Made by a program: the position numbers and the translations under genes. The notes under the pieces were generated by a model that was not told the DNA's origin, did not search any database, and saw only the letters and a program-made list of their open reading frames with translations. From Streptomyces sp. Root1304 (GTDB lineage Bacteria > Actinomycetota > Actinomycetes > Streptomycetales > Streptomycetaceae), in NCBI RefSeq assembly GCF_001426405.1, contig NZ_LMEP01000022.1:187363-251362 (forward strand): DNA of 64,000 bases, written 5' to 3'. This document shows, one piece after another, positions 54,570 through 63,971 of this stretch (position 1 is its first letter; the number at the start of each line of letters is the position of its first letter).

Positions 54570-56432
54570 ATGGAATCCCCTGAATCATGCGAATCATCTG
54601 AATCACCGGAAAAACCCGAGGGGTTGCCGAGCAAGGGCTCGGTGACCCTCGCCCTCCGCTGCTACGGGCGGGAACTGCTCCGGCTCCGGCTGCTGACCGC
54701 CCCGGCACTGCTGCTGCCCGCGCTCGGCAACATCGGCATCAACTACATCGCCCCGCTGATCGTCGCCAAGCTCGTCGGCCGGATCGCCGGGGGCGGGGCT
54801 TCCTCGGCGATCGGCCCGATGCTGCCGTACGTCCTCGGCTTCGCCGGCGTCCTGCTCCTCTCCGAGGCTCTGTGGCGGGTCGGTCTGCACTGCCTCAACC
54901 GCCTCGACGCACGCGGCATCGAGAACCTCTACGTGATCGGGATGGACGAACTCTTCGCCAAGGACGCCGCCTTCTTCCACGACAACTTCGCCGGATCGCT
55001 GACCAAACGGGTCCTCAGCTTCGCCTCCCGCTTCGAGGACGTCGTCGACACGCTCACGTTCTCCGTCATGGGCAGCTTCGTACCGCTGCTGTTCGCGTCG
55101 GTGGTGCTGTGGCAGTACGACCCGCTGCTCGTGGCCGGGCTGCTCGTGCTGATCACCTTCACCGGGGTACTGGTGACACCCCTGATCCGTCGCCGCCAGC
55201 GGCTCGTGGCCCAGCGCGAGAAGGCCATCGCCCGGGTCTCGGGCCATGTCGCCGACAGCCTGATGAACATGGACACGGTGCGGGCCTTCGCCGCAGAGGA
55301 ACGGGAGGCCGCCGAACACCGCTCCCGGGTCGCGGAGTCCCGTCGCCTCACGCTGCGTTCCTGGGACTACGGCAACCTGAAGATCGACACGCTGGTCGCC
55401 CCGATGTCGGTGCTGACCAACGTGCTCGGTCTCGTCCTCGCCCTCGGTCTGGGCGCGGCGGACCACGGGGTGGAAGTGGTCATCGTGGCGTTCACGTACT
55501 ACGCCAACGCCACCCGGATCATGTTCGAGTTCAACCAGATCTACCGGCGTCTGGAGAGCTCGATGACGGAGGCGGCGCAGTTCACCGAGCTGCTGCTCGA
55601 TCCGCCCACCGTGCTCGACCCGGTGTCGCCGGAACCGCTCCTGGGCAAGGAGGCCGACGTCCGCTTCGAGGGCGTGACCTTCGCGCACGGCGGCGGGAAC
55701 CCGCTCTTCGACGGCCTCGACCTGGACGTGCCGAGCGGGGCCAGGATCGGGCTCGTCGGCCGGTCCGGCGGCGGCAAGACGACACTGAGCCGGCTGTTGC
55801 TCCGGATGACGGACGTGGACGGCGGCCGCATCCTGATCGGCGGGCAGGACATCAGCAGAATGCGCCAGACCGACCTGCGCGGCCTGATCGCCTACGTCCC
55901 CCAGGACCCGGTGATGTTCCACCGGACCCTGCGGGAGAACATCGCGTTCGCCCGGCCGGACGCCTCCGAGGCCGAGGTGCGCCGGGCGGCCGAGGCTGCC
56001 CACGTGACGGAGTTCGCCGACGCGCTCCCCGACGGCTTCGACACCATGGTGGGCGAGCGCGGGGTGAAGCTGTCCGGCGGGCAGCGCCAGCGGGTCGCCC
56101 TCGCCCGGGCGATCCTGCGCGACGCGCCGATCCTGCTGCTCGACGAGGCGACCAGCGCGCTGGACTCCGAGAGCGAGATCCTCGTCCAGGACGCGCTGTG
56201 GCGGCTGATGGACGGCCGGACGGCGCTCGTGGTGGCCCACCGGCTGAGCACGGTGGCGTCGATGGACCGGCTGGTCGTCCTCGACCGCGGCCGGATCGTC
56301 GAGCAGGGAACGCATCAGGAGCTGCTCGACGCCGAGGGTTCGTACGCGAAGCTGTGGCAGCACCAGTCGGGCGGCTTCCTCGACGAGACGCCCACGGACG
56401 ACACTCCGGCGGGCGCGGCGGAACTGCGCTGA
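54570..56432 (+). CDS. ABC exporter, fused permease and ATPase
   Basis: 620 residues from the ATG at 54570; a TTG two codons earlier is possible. The first 17 residues are a Glu-Ser-rich repeat. Six membrane helices (about 40-330) are followed by the nucleotide-binding domain: Walker A GRSGGGKTT (about 397-405), Q-loop VPQDPVMF, signature LSGGQRQRVALARA, Walker B ILLLDEATSALD and the switch His in VVAHRLSTV. A homodimeric or heterodimeric type IV exporter. No neighbour indicates the substrate. Confidence 0.93.
   Translation: MESPESCESSESPEKPEGLPSKGSVTLALRCYGRELLRLRLLTAPALLLPALGNIGINYIAPLIVAKLVGRIAGGGASSAIGPMLPYVLGFAGVLLLSEALWRVGLHCLNRLDARGIENLYVIGMDELFAKDAAFFHDNFAGSLTKRVLSFASRFEDVVDTLTFSVMGSFVPLLFASVVLWQYDPLLVAGLLVLITFTGVLVTPLIRRRQRLVAQREKAIARVSGHVADSLMNMDTVRAFAAEEREAAEHRSRVAESRRLTLRSWDYGNLKIDTLVAPMSVLTNVLGLVLALGLGAADHGVEVVIVAFTYYANATRIMFEFNQIYRRLESSMTEAAQFTELLLDPPTVLDPVSPEPLLGKEADVRFEGVTFAHGGGNPLFDGLDLDVPSGARIGLVGRSGGGKTTLSRLLLRMTDVDGGRILIGGQDISRMRQTDLRGLIAYVPQDPVMFHRTLRENIAFARPDASEAEVRRAAEAAHVTEFADALPDGFDTMVGERGVKLSGGQRQRVALARAILRDAPILLLDEATSALDSESEILVQDALWRLMDGRTALVVAHRLSTVASMDRLVVLDRGRIVEQGTHQELLDAEGSYAKLWQHQSGGFLDETPTDDTPAGAAELR
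54573..54608 (+). repeat. Nine-base coding repeat at the ABC exporter N-terminus
   Basis: Four tandem 9-base units beginning GAATC (54573, 54582, 54591, 54600) encode Glu-Ser-x triplets. Confidence 0.8.
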
Positions 56433-56480
56433 CCGGCACGCCCCCGGGTCCGCCGGGCCCGGGGTCGTGGCATCCGCCAG

Positions 56481-57446
56481 CTACGGGGGCGCGCCCGGCC
56501 CGGGGCCTGGTCCCGGATCCGGTACCGGTACCGGGCCGGGTCCCGGATCCGGCCCCGCCCCCGTCCCTGCCCCGGGACCTGACCCCGGCCCCGCCTCCGG
56601 GCCTGACGCAAGACCCGCCTCCGTCCCCAAATACCGGCTCAGCGTCGGCTCCCGCGCCAGGACCGCTCCGATCGTGAACGCGAACGTGAGCGCCGCGCAC
56701 ATCACGATCAGCCAGGACAGCAGCGTGAACACGAGTCCCAGGGACCCGTACGCCTCCAGCGCCCTGTTCAGCGCGTTCGGTACGTAGAGGGGGGCCGTCA
56801 GCCCGAGCGCGGTGGTGGCGGCGGCCGCCAGCAGGGCGCCGGGGAGCAGCGGCAGCCAGGCCACCCGTTTGGCGAGCAGCAGGTGCTGCGTCCAGAGCCA
56901 GACTCCCGCGCTGACCAGGAAGTACAGCGGAAACCCCACCCAGCCTCCCGCGCCGAATCCGTCCCGGACGGGGCCCTGGAGGAGGACCACCATGAGCAGG
57001 GCGAGCAGCCAGACCAGCCATCGCCAGGCCGCGATCCGCGTCTTCGACTTGGGCAGCTGCCAGGCCCGTTCGCAGACCCTCGCCATGGCTCTGCTGAAGC
57101 TGGTCGCCGACACCAGTGCCAGGACCACCCCCACCGCGCCGCTGGTGTCGCGCAGGGTGCCGCCGGCCGTGCTGTCCAGGACGCGCTGCAGTTCCTGGTC
57201 CGAGGGGCCGCTCAGTCCGAAGATGGCCCGCAGGGAGGCCAGGAGCTGGTCGCGTACGCCGTGCGGCGCGAACGCGGCCACGGCGAACAGGAGCGGCACT
57301 GCGGCCAGGAACGCCTGCGCGGCCAGCCGGGTGCCCGCGTCCAGCAGGTTGCCCGAGGCCAGCCTGCCGACCAGCTCGGTGAGGACGGGGAACCGGCGCT
57401 CGGCCCCCGTCCACACGCCCCGCATCCGGGCCACCCATGCCCTCAC
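56481..57446 (-). CDS. YihY/BrkB-family membrane protein
   Basis: 321 residues with six predicted helices. Family landmarks are LASGNLLDAGTRLAAQAFLAAVPLLFAV (in part), VGVVLALVSATSFSRAMARV and YGSLGLVFTLLSWLIVMC. A Gly-Pro repeat tail of about 45 residues is unusual and comes from repetitive DNA at about 56480-56620. It follows the ClC gene by 21 bases on the same strand and is probably cotranscribed with it. Transport or envelope role; substrate unknown. Confidence 0.9.
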   Translation of the reverse strand: MRAWVARMRGVWTGAERRFPVLTELVGRLASGNLLDAGTRLAAQAFLAAVPLLFAVAAFAPHGVRDQLLASLRAIFGLSGPSDQELQRVLDSTAGGTLRDTSGAVGVVLALVSATSFSRAMARVCERAWQLPKSKTRIAAWRWLVWLLALLMVVLLQGPVRDGFGAGGWVGFPLYFLVSAGVWLWTQHLLLAKRVAWLPLLPGALLAAAATTALGLTAPLYVPNALNRALEAYGSLGLVFTLLSWLIVMCAALTFAFTIGAVLAREPTLSRYLGTEAGLASGPEAGPGSGPGAGTGAGPDPGPGPVPVPDPGPGPGPGAPP

Positions 57447-57467
57447 GTCTCCGCTCCCCCGGCCTGT

Positions 57468-58796
57468 TCAGGCCGCCGAAGGCTGATCACGGGTGCGGCG
57501 GTCGACGAACTGTGTGGTCAGGTGGGCGATGACGGCGGCGAGCACGATCAACGGCATCTGGTTGTACGCGTCCTCGCCGAGCAGCAGGACGGCCAGGACC
57601 GCGCTCGTCAGCGGGAGGCCGGAGACCGTGGCCGCGGCGGCGGCGAGACCGAGCGCGAGCGCGGGGGTGACACCGAATCCGGGCAGGGCCGAGCAGGCCA
57701 TGGCGGCGGACGCCCCGATCAGCAGGGCGGGGAAGATGGGGCCGCCGCGCAGGCTGCCGAGGCTGATGCCCCAGGCGAGCCCCTTGCACGCGACGAGGGC
57801 GACGAGGGCCGCGACGGACCAGTCGTGCGGGTGCGCGGCGAGTTCGCCGAGGGTCGCCTGGCCCGAGAGGGCCGCCTCCTCCGGTGAGCGGCCCGTCAGC
57901 ACCGCGTAGGCGGTGAGGCAGATTCCGGCGGCGAACGCGCAGGCCACCGTGCGTGTGGCGGTGCTGCGGGCGGTCCAGACGGCGGTGATCCGGCCGAGCT
58001 GGTGCCCGGCGCCGACGATCACGGCGACGATCACGGCGAGGGGCAGGCCCCACAGGAAGTCGCCGGCGTCGGGATTGACGTCGGGGGGCAGCGTGGGGAG
58101 CGCGAGGCCCCCGATGGAGAGCCCCGTCCACGTTCCGAAGCCGGTGAAGACGAGCGCGCCGACGGCGCTGGCCACGAGACAGGGCAGGAGGAGCAGGACG
58201 AGCTGTCCGCCGGCCAGTCCCGCCGCCTCGACGACGAGGACGGCGGCGACGAGGGGGCCGCCGAGGATGGTGGCGATGGCGGCGGTGGAGCCGGTGGTGC
58301 CGATGACCAGGGCCGACCGCGGGTCGACGGCGGTGCGGGCGGCCCGAAGGGCGAGGAGGGCCAGGCCGCTGCCCACCGCCATCAGGGGCGCCTCCGGGCC
58401 CAGTACGACGCCGAGCGGCAGGGTCGCGAGCGCGGCGAGGGCGGCGCCGGGCAGCTCGGCCGGGCCGACCGGCGGGCCGCCGAGGCCGTTGACCGGCAGG
58501 TGTCCGCCGTGACCGCGCATGCGGGTGACGATCGGGGCCAGGATCAGTCCGGCGAGGAGGAGCGCGGGCAGGGGCCACCACCAGGGCGCCCGGTCGTGGC
58601 CCAGGGCCCGGGGAAGGCTCTCCCAGACGGCGTGCTGGAGGGTGTGCTGGAGGCCGACGAAGAAGAAGCAGGCCACGGCGATCGGTACGCCGAGGAGTAC
58701 GGAGACCAGCAGCAGCTTCTGGTAGGAGCGGCTGAGCAGGAGGTTCCGTACGCCCTCCGCGTCGGGCGCGGTCGTTCCCCGCGTCTCCTCGCTCAC
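57468..58796 (-). CDS. ClC-family chloride channel or H+/Cl- antiporter
   Basis: 442 residues from the GTG at 58796. About ten helices. ClC selectivity-filter elements are GGHLPVNGLGGPPVGP, LGVVLGPEAPLMAVGSGLALL in the GxxxGPEGP-like position and LRGGPIFPALLIGA in the GGxFxP-like position. The first canonical GSGIP filter motif is not obvious, so ion specificity may be altered. No fluoride riboswitch is recognisable upstream. Upstream partner of the YihY gene. Confidence 0.9.
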   Translation of the reverse strand: MSEETRGTTAPDAEGVRNLLLSRSYQKLLLVSVLLGVPIAVACFFFVGLQHTLQHAVWESLPRALGHDRAPWWWPLPALLLAGLILAPIVTRMRGHGGHLPVNGLGGPPVGPAELPGAALAALATLPLGVVLGPEAPLMAVGSGLALLALRAARTAVDPRSALVIGTTGSTAAIATILGGPLVAAVLVVEAAGLAGGQLVLLLLPCLVASAVGALVFTGFGTWTGLSIGGLALPTLPPDVNPDAGDFLWGLPLAVIVAVIVGAGHQLGRITAVWTARSTATRTVACAFAAGICLTAYAVLTGRSPEEAALSGQATLGELAAHPHDWSVAALVALVACKGLAWGISLGSLRGGPIFPALLIGASAAMACSALPGFGVTPALALGLAAAAATVSGLPLTSAVLAVLLLGEDAYNQMPLIVLAAVIAHLTTQFVDRRTRDQPSAA

Positions 58797-59519
58797 GCCG
58801 TGCCTTCGGGTCGGCCGCCCGGAGGCAGGACGGGTCCCGCGCAGGCCGACGCCGCCGCCGCGGCGGGCCGTGCGGGCCTCCGCCGCTCTGTCCGGTCGAA
58901 CAGCACCGCACCCTCCCGGGAAAGCCGAACGGTCGTCGTCCCCCCAGTGAAAGGGGTCTGACGGGGTCTCGCATCCGGGCCGGGCGCGAGCGGGCCGCCG
59001 GACCGCGGCCAGGCATGGTGGTCCGGACGCGGCCGACCGGTCGCGAGGCGGACACCGGCGCCGACACCGACACCCGTACGGGACCGGCCAGCGGCACCCA
59101 CCCCAACCCAGGCCCGCCCACGCACCCTCACGGGCACCCGCACCCGCACCCGCACCCGCACCCCGACGAAACACCGTTCCCTCCCCACCCGGATACAGCC
59201 AACAGCCCGGACACGGCCGGGACGTCACAGCGCGCGGCCCGGAAAAGCCGTGCGGCGTCTGCGATCCGGCGGGCTCGGCGGTGGCCGCTGTCGCACAAGG
59301 ATCGTCCGGGTGTCACGGTGCCGTCACAGAGCCGTCGTCGCCCCATCGCACTCGGCGGACGCAGGTTGGCCTGAATCCATGACACTCGATCCCCCGCGCC
59401 CGTCCCGTCGTTGATCACGTCCGCCGCGCCTCACATACTGCGCTGACCGGCGACGGGCGCCATCGCGCCCCCGGTCCGGAACCGACCACTCGACCTCATC
59501 CCAAGCTCCTGGGGGAGAC
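58797..59519. other. Gene-free intergenic region
   Basis: 723 bases between the ClC start and the subtilase start. Open frames here show shadow composition and no conserved motif. It holds the GCACCC hexamer repeat at 59134 and presumably two divergent promoters, neither with a clear -10/-35 pair. Confidence 0.6.
59134..59163. repeat. Hexanucleotide repeat (GCACCC)5
   Basis: Five perfect tandem copies in the ClC/subtilase intergenic region. Confidence 0.9.
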
Positions 59520-62500
59520 TTGCGCGCACACGTGCACAGAGCACGCGCCTTCACCATCGCGGCGGCCACTTCGGTGGCGCTCGTGGCAGGCATGACCGGC
59601 CCGACGGCGGCCATCGCCGCGAACACGACGGCCGCACCGGACACCCCGCGCCTCGACGGCAGCCGGCGGATCCCGCTCATCACCGGCGACCGCGTCGTGG
59701 TGGACGGCACCGGCCGGATGGTGGGCTTCGAGTCCGCCCCCGGCCGTGAACACATACCCGTGCAGGTGCAGCGCACGGCGGGCCACACGCTGGTGGTCCC
59801 CGCCGACGCGCAGCGCCTCATCGCCTCGGGCGTACTGGACCAGCGGCTCTTCGACCTCGATGTGCTCGGCGACCCGCGGCTGCGCAAGAGCCACAGCGCG
59901 GGCCTCAAGCTGATCGTGCAGTACGAAGGGGGTGCCGCCGCCGCCCGCGCCGAGGTGCGTACGGCCGGTGACACCCAGCTGCGGCGGACGTTCCCGAGCA
60001 TCAACGCCGACGCCATCCGCACCTCGCAGGACGACGTGGCCCGGGTCTGGGACGCCCTCACCGACCGGGAGCGGACCGGCGCGCGCGCCGTCGCCTCCGG
60101 CATCGCCAAGGTGTGGCTGGACGGGGTGCGCGGCGCGCGCCTGGACCGCAGTGTCCCGCAGATCGGCGCCGACCGGGCCTGGCAGTCCGGGTACGACGGC
60201 GCGGGCGTGAAGATCGCCGTCCTCGACACCGGTGTCGACAAGACCCACGACGACCTCAGGACCCAGGTCGTCGGCGAGAAGAACTTCTCCGCCGCGGCCG
60301 ACGCGGTGGACCGCGTCGGGCACGGCACCCATGTCGCGTCCATCGCCGTCGGCACCGGCGCCAAGTCCGGCGGCCGGTTCAAGGGCGTCGCCCCCGGCGC
60401 CAAGGTGATCAGCGGAAAGGTCCTCGACGACGAGGGCTACGGGGACGACTCCGCCGTCATCGCGGGCATGGAGTGGGCCGCCGCCGAGGGCGCGGACGTG
60501 GTCAACCTCAGCCTCGGCGGTCCGGACTCCCCCGGCGTCGACCCGCTGGAGGCCATGGTCGACAAGCTCTCCGCCGAGAAGGGCATCCTCTTCGCCATCG
60601 CGGCCGGCAACGACGGCGAGACCGGCGCGTCGTCGGTCGGCTCGCCGGGCAGCGCGGACGCCGCGCTCACCGTCGGCGCCGTCGACAAGGACGACCGGCT
60701 GGCACCGTTCTCCAGCACCGGCCCGCGCGTCGGTGACGGCGCGGTCAAGCCGGACGTGACCGCGCCGGGCGTGGCCATCGCCGCGGCCGCCGCCTCCGGC
60801 AGCCTGATCGACCTGCGCCCCGGCACCCCGCACCCCGCACCCGGGTACCTGCAGATCGACGGCACCTCCATGGCGACGCCGCACGTCGCCGGCGCGGCCG
60901 CGATCCTGAAGCAGAAGCACCCGGACTGGAAGTCCGTCGAACTCAAGGGCGCGCTCACCGGTTCCACCAAGGGCGGCGACTACACCGCCTTCGAGCAGGG
61001 CACGGGCCGGATCCAGGTCGACAAGGCGCTCGACCAGAGCGTGATCGCCGAGCCGGTGTCGCTGAACTACGGCACGGCGCTCTGGCCGCACACCGACGAC
61101 AAGCCCGTCACCAAGAAGCTCGCCTACCGCAACCTCGGGACCGCCGACGTCACCCTCGACCTGTCGGTGTCGACCCTCGACCCGGCGGGCAAGCCGGCCC
61201 CTGCGGGCTTCTTCGCCCTCGGCTCCTCGAAGGTGACCGTGCCCGCGGGCGGCACGGCCGAGGTCGACCTCGTCGCGGACACCCGGATCGGTGAGGCCGA
61301 CGGCACGTACTCGGGCTACGTCACCGCCTCCTCGGCGGGCCAGTCGGTGCGTACGGCCGCGGTGGCCGTGCGCGAGGCCGAGTCGTACGAGCTGACGCTG
61401 CGGACGGTCGGCCGTGACGGCGCCGACGCGCAGAACTTCTCCAGCACCCTGACGGGCGTCAGCGGTCCCGCCGCGGGCTTCCAGGCGCGCGTCGACAACG
61501 AGCCGGGCATCCACACGATCCGTGTGCCCAAGGGCACGTACACCTTCAACTCGGCCGTCTACCAGGACCCGTCGGACTACACCGCGGGCACCGACTGGAT
61601 CGCCCAGCCGAAGCTGGACGTCACCGGCGACACCTCGGTCGTCGCCGACGCCCGCACCACCAAGCCGGTGGACCTGACGGTGCCCGGCATCGACCGGGCC
61701 GACTACGGCGGCACGTACTACGAGGTCGACACCGACATCGGCCGCGTCGGCAACGGCTGGGTCCTCAGGGGTTTCACGGGCTTCCGCACCGCGCACCTCG
61801 GTCCGGCGGTCACCGACGGCACCCTCCTCCAGACCTGGGACGCCCACTTCATCAAGGACGCCACGAGCCAGTACTCGGTGGCCTTCGGCGGCAGGACCAG
61901 CAAGGTGACGACCGGCTACACCAAGCACGTGAAGGCGAACGAGCTGGCCACGCTCAAGGTCGGTCTCGGCTCCTCCGTGCCCGGGAAGTCCGTCCTGGCC
62001 TCCCCGTACGCCCATCTGCCGGGCGCGCCGGAGGGCAACGGCTACTCCGCACCGCAGGCGGCGCCGGGGACGCGCACCTTCTACGTCTCCACCGCGGACG
62101 GCGTCTCCTGGCTCACCCGGCTCAACCAGCTGGGCGAGCCCGACCAGTGGGGCTACCCGGCCTTCGAGGGTGCCTACGAGATGCTCCGCCCGAAGCGCTA
62201 CGAGACCGGCCGGACGTACCGGGAGACCTTCAACACCGGTGTCTTCGGCCCGCTCCTCGGTGAGCGCATGGGCGTCTTCCGTACGGCTCCGGACCCGGCG
62301 ACCGGCCAGCAGCAGCTCGTCGGCGCCGTGCCGCTGGTCGCCGACGGCAAGGGCAACGTGGGCACCGTTCCGTACTCCTCCGTCACGTCGACGCTCTACC
62401 GCGACGGTGTGAAGGTCGGCTCGAACGACGACCCGCTGAGCGGTTCCGCGCCCTTCTCGGTCGACGGCGCCGACGCCGAGTACCGCCTCGTCACGTCCGT

Positions 62501-62891
62501 GGAACGCCCGTCGGGCGTCTCCACCGTCTCCACCCGGATCGAGACCGGCTTCACGTTCCGCTCGAAGCAGGTCGCGGAGACCACGGCGCTGCCCGTGTCC
62601 ACGGTCCGCTTCGCGGCCCCCGTCGACCTCGCCACGCGCGCTCCTGAGCACGCGACGGTCCTGGTCCCGGTGACCGTGCAGGGCTCGGCGGCCGGCCGGA
62701 ACCTCAAGTCGCTCTCCGTGAAGGTGAGTTACGACGACGGGAAGACGTGGAAGGCCGTCCAGGTCCGCAACGGCGGCATCTCCGTGAAGAACCCGGCGAA
62801 GGACAGCGCCCTCTCGCTCTCCGCCGTGATCACGGACAAGCAGGGCAACACGTCGACGCTGACGATCCACAACGCGTGGTTCGGCAAGTGA
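59520..62891 (+). CDS. Large secreted subtilisin-like (S8) serine peptidase
   Basis: About 1123 residues. GGGGGAG stands just before a TTG at 59520; a GTG at 59532 is the alternative start. Signal peptide about 1-34 (FTIAAATSVALVAG), propeptide-like segment to about 210, then the S8 domain with Asp236 (VLDTGVD), His268 (GHGTHVASI) and Ser450 (GTSMATPHVAG); the oxyanion region is AIAAGNDG. About 600 residues of beta-sandwich-rich C-terminal domains follow, probably for substrate or envelope binding. An extracellular protease for nutrition or protein maturation. Confidence 0.93.
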   Translation: MRAHVHRARAFTIAAATSVALVAGMTGPTAAIAANTTAAPDTPRLDGSRRIPLITGDRVVVDGTGRMVGFESAPGREHIPVQVQRTAGHTLVVPADAQRLIASGVLDQRLFDLDVLGDPRLRKSHSAGLKLIVQYEGGAAAARAEVRTAGDTQLRRTFPSINADAIRTSQDDVARVWDALTDRERTGARAVASGIAKVWLDGVRGARLDRSVPQIGADRAWQSGYDGAGVKIAVLDTGVDKTHDDLRTQVVGEKNFSAAADAVDRVGHGTHVASIAVGTGAKSGGRFKGVAPGAKVISGKVLDDEGYGDDSAVIAGMEWAAAEGADVVNLSLGGPDSPGVDPLEAMVDKLSAEKGILFAIAAGNDGETGASSVGSPGSADAALTVGAVDKDDRLAPFSSTGPRVGDGAVKPDVTAPGVAIAAAAASGSLIDLRPGTPHPAPGYLQIDGTSMATPHVAGAAAILKQKHPDWKSVELKGALTGSTKGGDYTAFEQGTGRIQVDKALDQSVIAEPVSLNYGTALWPHTDDKPVTKKLAYRNLGTADVTLDLSVSTLDPAGKPAPAGFFALGSSKVTVPAGGTAEVDLVADTRIGEADGTYSGYVTASSAGQSVRTAAVAVREAESYELTLRTVGRDGADAQNFSSTLTGVSGPAAGFQARVDNEPGIHTIRVPKGTYTFNSAVYQDPSDYTAGTDWIAQPKLDVTGDTSVVADARTTKPVDLTVPGIDRADYGGTYYEVDTDIGRVGNGWVLRGFTGFRTAHLGPAVTDGTLLQTWDAHFIKDATSQYSVAFGGRTSKVTTGYTKHVKANELATLKVGLGSSVPGKSVLASPYAHLPGAPEGNGYSAPQAAPGTRTFYVSTADGVSWLTRLNQLGEPDQWGYPAFEGAYEMLRPKRYETGRTYRETFNTGVFGPLLGERMGVFRTAPDPATGQQQLVGAVPLVADGKGNVGTVPYSSVTSTLYRDGVKVGSNDDPLSGSAPFSVDGADAEYRLVTSVERPSGVSTVSTRIETGFTFRSKQVAETTALPVSTVRFAAPVDLATRAPEHATVLVPVTVQGSAAGRNLKSLSVKVSYDDGKTWKAVQVRNGGISVKNPAKDSALSLSAVITDKQGNTSTLTIHNAWFGK

Positions 62892-62938
62892 GGCTGCCCG
62901 GGTGAACACGTGAACGCGTGATCGCATGACCGGGCGAT

Positions 62939-62982
62939 CGGGGGCCGGGCATCAGGGGAACACCTCTGATCCCCGGCCCCCG
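62939..62982 (+). terminator. Terminator after the subtilase
   Basis: A 17-bp stem with one mismatch (62939-62955 with 62966-62982) and a 10-base loop, 48 bases after the stop. Confidence 0.75.
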
Positions 62983-63132
62983 GTCGTCGTGTGCCGCGTC
63001 TCGTGTCTTGTTCCCGCCACTCGCCGGGGGCCGGACGGAGATCACCGTTTCCTTCGACCCGGGTGGTCGTTGCACCCAAAGATCCATTGGGGTGACAACG
63101 CGTCACCAGCGAGTCGAAAGTATGTGCCTTCA

Positions 63133-63885
63133 GTGAGCCTCACCACCGAAGACCTGTGGTTCTCCCCCGACCGTCCCGTGGCAGCCCGTCACCACACCCG
63201 GCTCTTCTGCCTTCCGCACGGCGGGGCGGACGGGTCGGTCTTCCGGTCCTGGCAGGCCATGGTGGACCCCGGGATCGAGGTCGTGCCCGTACACCTGCCG
63301 GGGCGCGGAATGCGCATGGCGGAGCCCCCCGAGAGCTCGTTGACCCGACTCGGCGAGCGTCTCACCGGCCCGGTCGCCCGCCGCGCCGACGACCTTCCCT
63401 ACGTGCTGTTCGGCCACAGCATGGGAGCGCTGCTCGCCTACGAGCTCGGCCTCGCCCTCCAGGACGGCCCCCGCCCGCCGGCCGCCGTGATCGTGTCCGG
63501 CGCCGTCCCGCCGCACGTGACCCGTCGCACCGAGACCATGCACCTCCTCCCGGACGGCGAGTTCCTGGACAGGCTCGGTGCCCTGGGCGGAATCCCGCCG
63601 GAGCTCCTCGCGGAGGAGGAGTGGCTGGAGCTCTTCCTGCCCGTGCTGCGCGCCGACTTCGAGGCAGCCGAGACCTACCGCACCGGGAACGCGCTCTCCC
63701 CCGCCGTACGGCTGATCGCGCTCGGCGGCGCCGACGACCCGGCGGCACCGCCCGCCGACGTGGAGCGGTGGCGCGAGCTGGGGACCGAGGTGACCGTACG
63801 GATCTTCCCCGGCGCCCACTTCTTCCCCTTCGAGTCGACCGCCGAGGTCCTCGCCCTCGTGTCGGACGCCTGCCCTTCCCGTTGA
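63133..63885 (+). CDS. Type II thioesterase
   Basis: 250 residues from the GTG at 63133; a GTG at 63124 is also possible. Alpha/beta-hydrolase of the TEII family: RLFCLPHGGADGSVFRSW, nucleophile Ser96 in FGHSMGALLAYELG, Asp region LGGADDPAAP and catalytic His in GAHFFPFES. Known role: it hydrolyses mis-primed acyl groups from carrier proteins of polyketide synthases or NRPSs. No megasynthase is in the window, so one may lie to the right. Confidence 0.92.
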   Translation: MSLTTEDLWFSPDRPVAARHHTRLFCLPHGGADGSVFRSWQAMVDPGIEVVPVHLPGRGMRMAEPPESSLTRLGERLTGPVARRADDLPYVLFGHSMGALLAYELGLALQDGPRPPAAVIVSGAVPPHVTRRTETMHLLPDGEFLDRLGALGGIPPELLAEEEWLELFLPVLRADFEAAETYRTGNALSPAVRLIALGGADDPAAPPADVERWRELGTEVTVRIFPGAHFFPFESTAEVLALVSDACPSR

Positions 63886-63908
63886 CCGGCACCCTCCCCC
63901 GTGCCGGT
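63885..63908 (+). terminator. Short hairpin at the thioesterase stop
   Basis: An 8-bp perfect stem (ACCGGCAC with GTGCCGGT) and 8-base loop begin at the last base of the stop codon. Confidence 0.55.
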
Positions 63909-63971
63909 ACCAGCGCCCCCACTCGTCCCCCCACCCGCTCCCTTCGCCGGGTGAGTCAAGGAATGTTCAAC

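Noticed and set aside
54350-54634. Minus-strand open frame of 94 residues upstream of the ABC exporter
   Set aside because: It covers the ABC start region, has no ribosome-binding site or family pattern, and its composition is that of a shadow frame.
59015-59374. Plus-strand open frame rich in His, Pro and Thr in the ClC/subtilase gap
   Set aside because: The His-Pro content comes from the GCACCC repeat; no ribosome-binding site or conserved segment was seen.
57468-59519. Fluoride riboswitch before the ClC gene
   Set aside because: I could not find the conserved pseudoknot elements in the 5' region; the sequence looks like ordinary GC-rich spacer.
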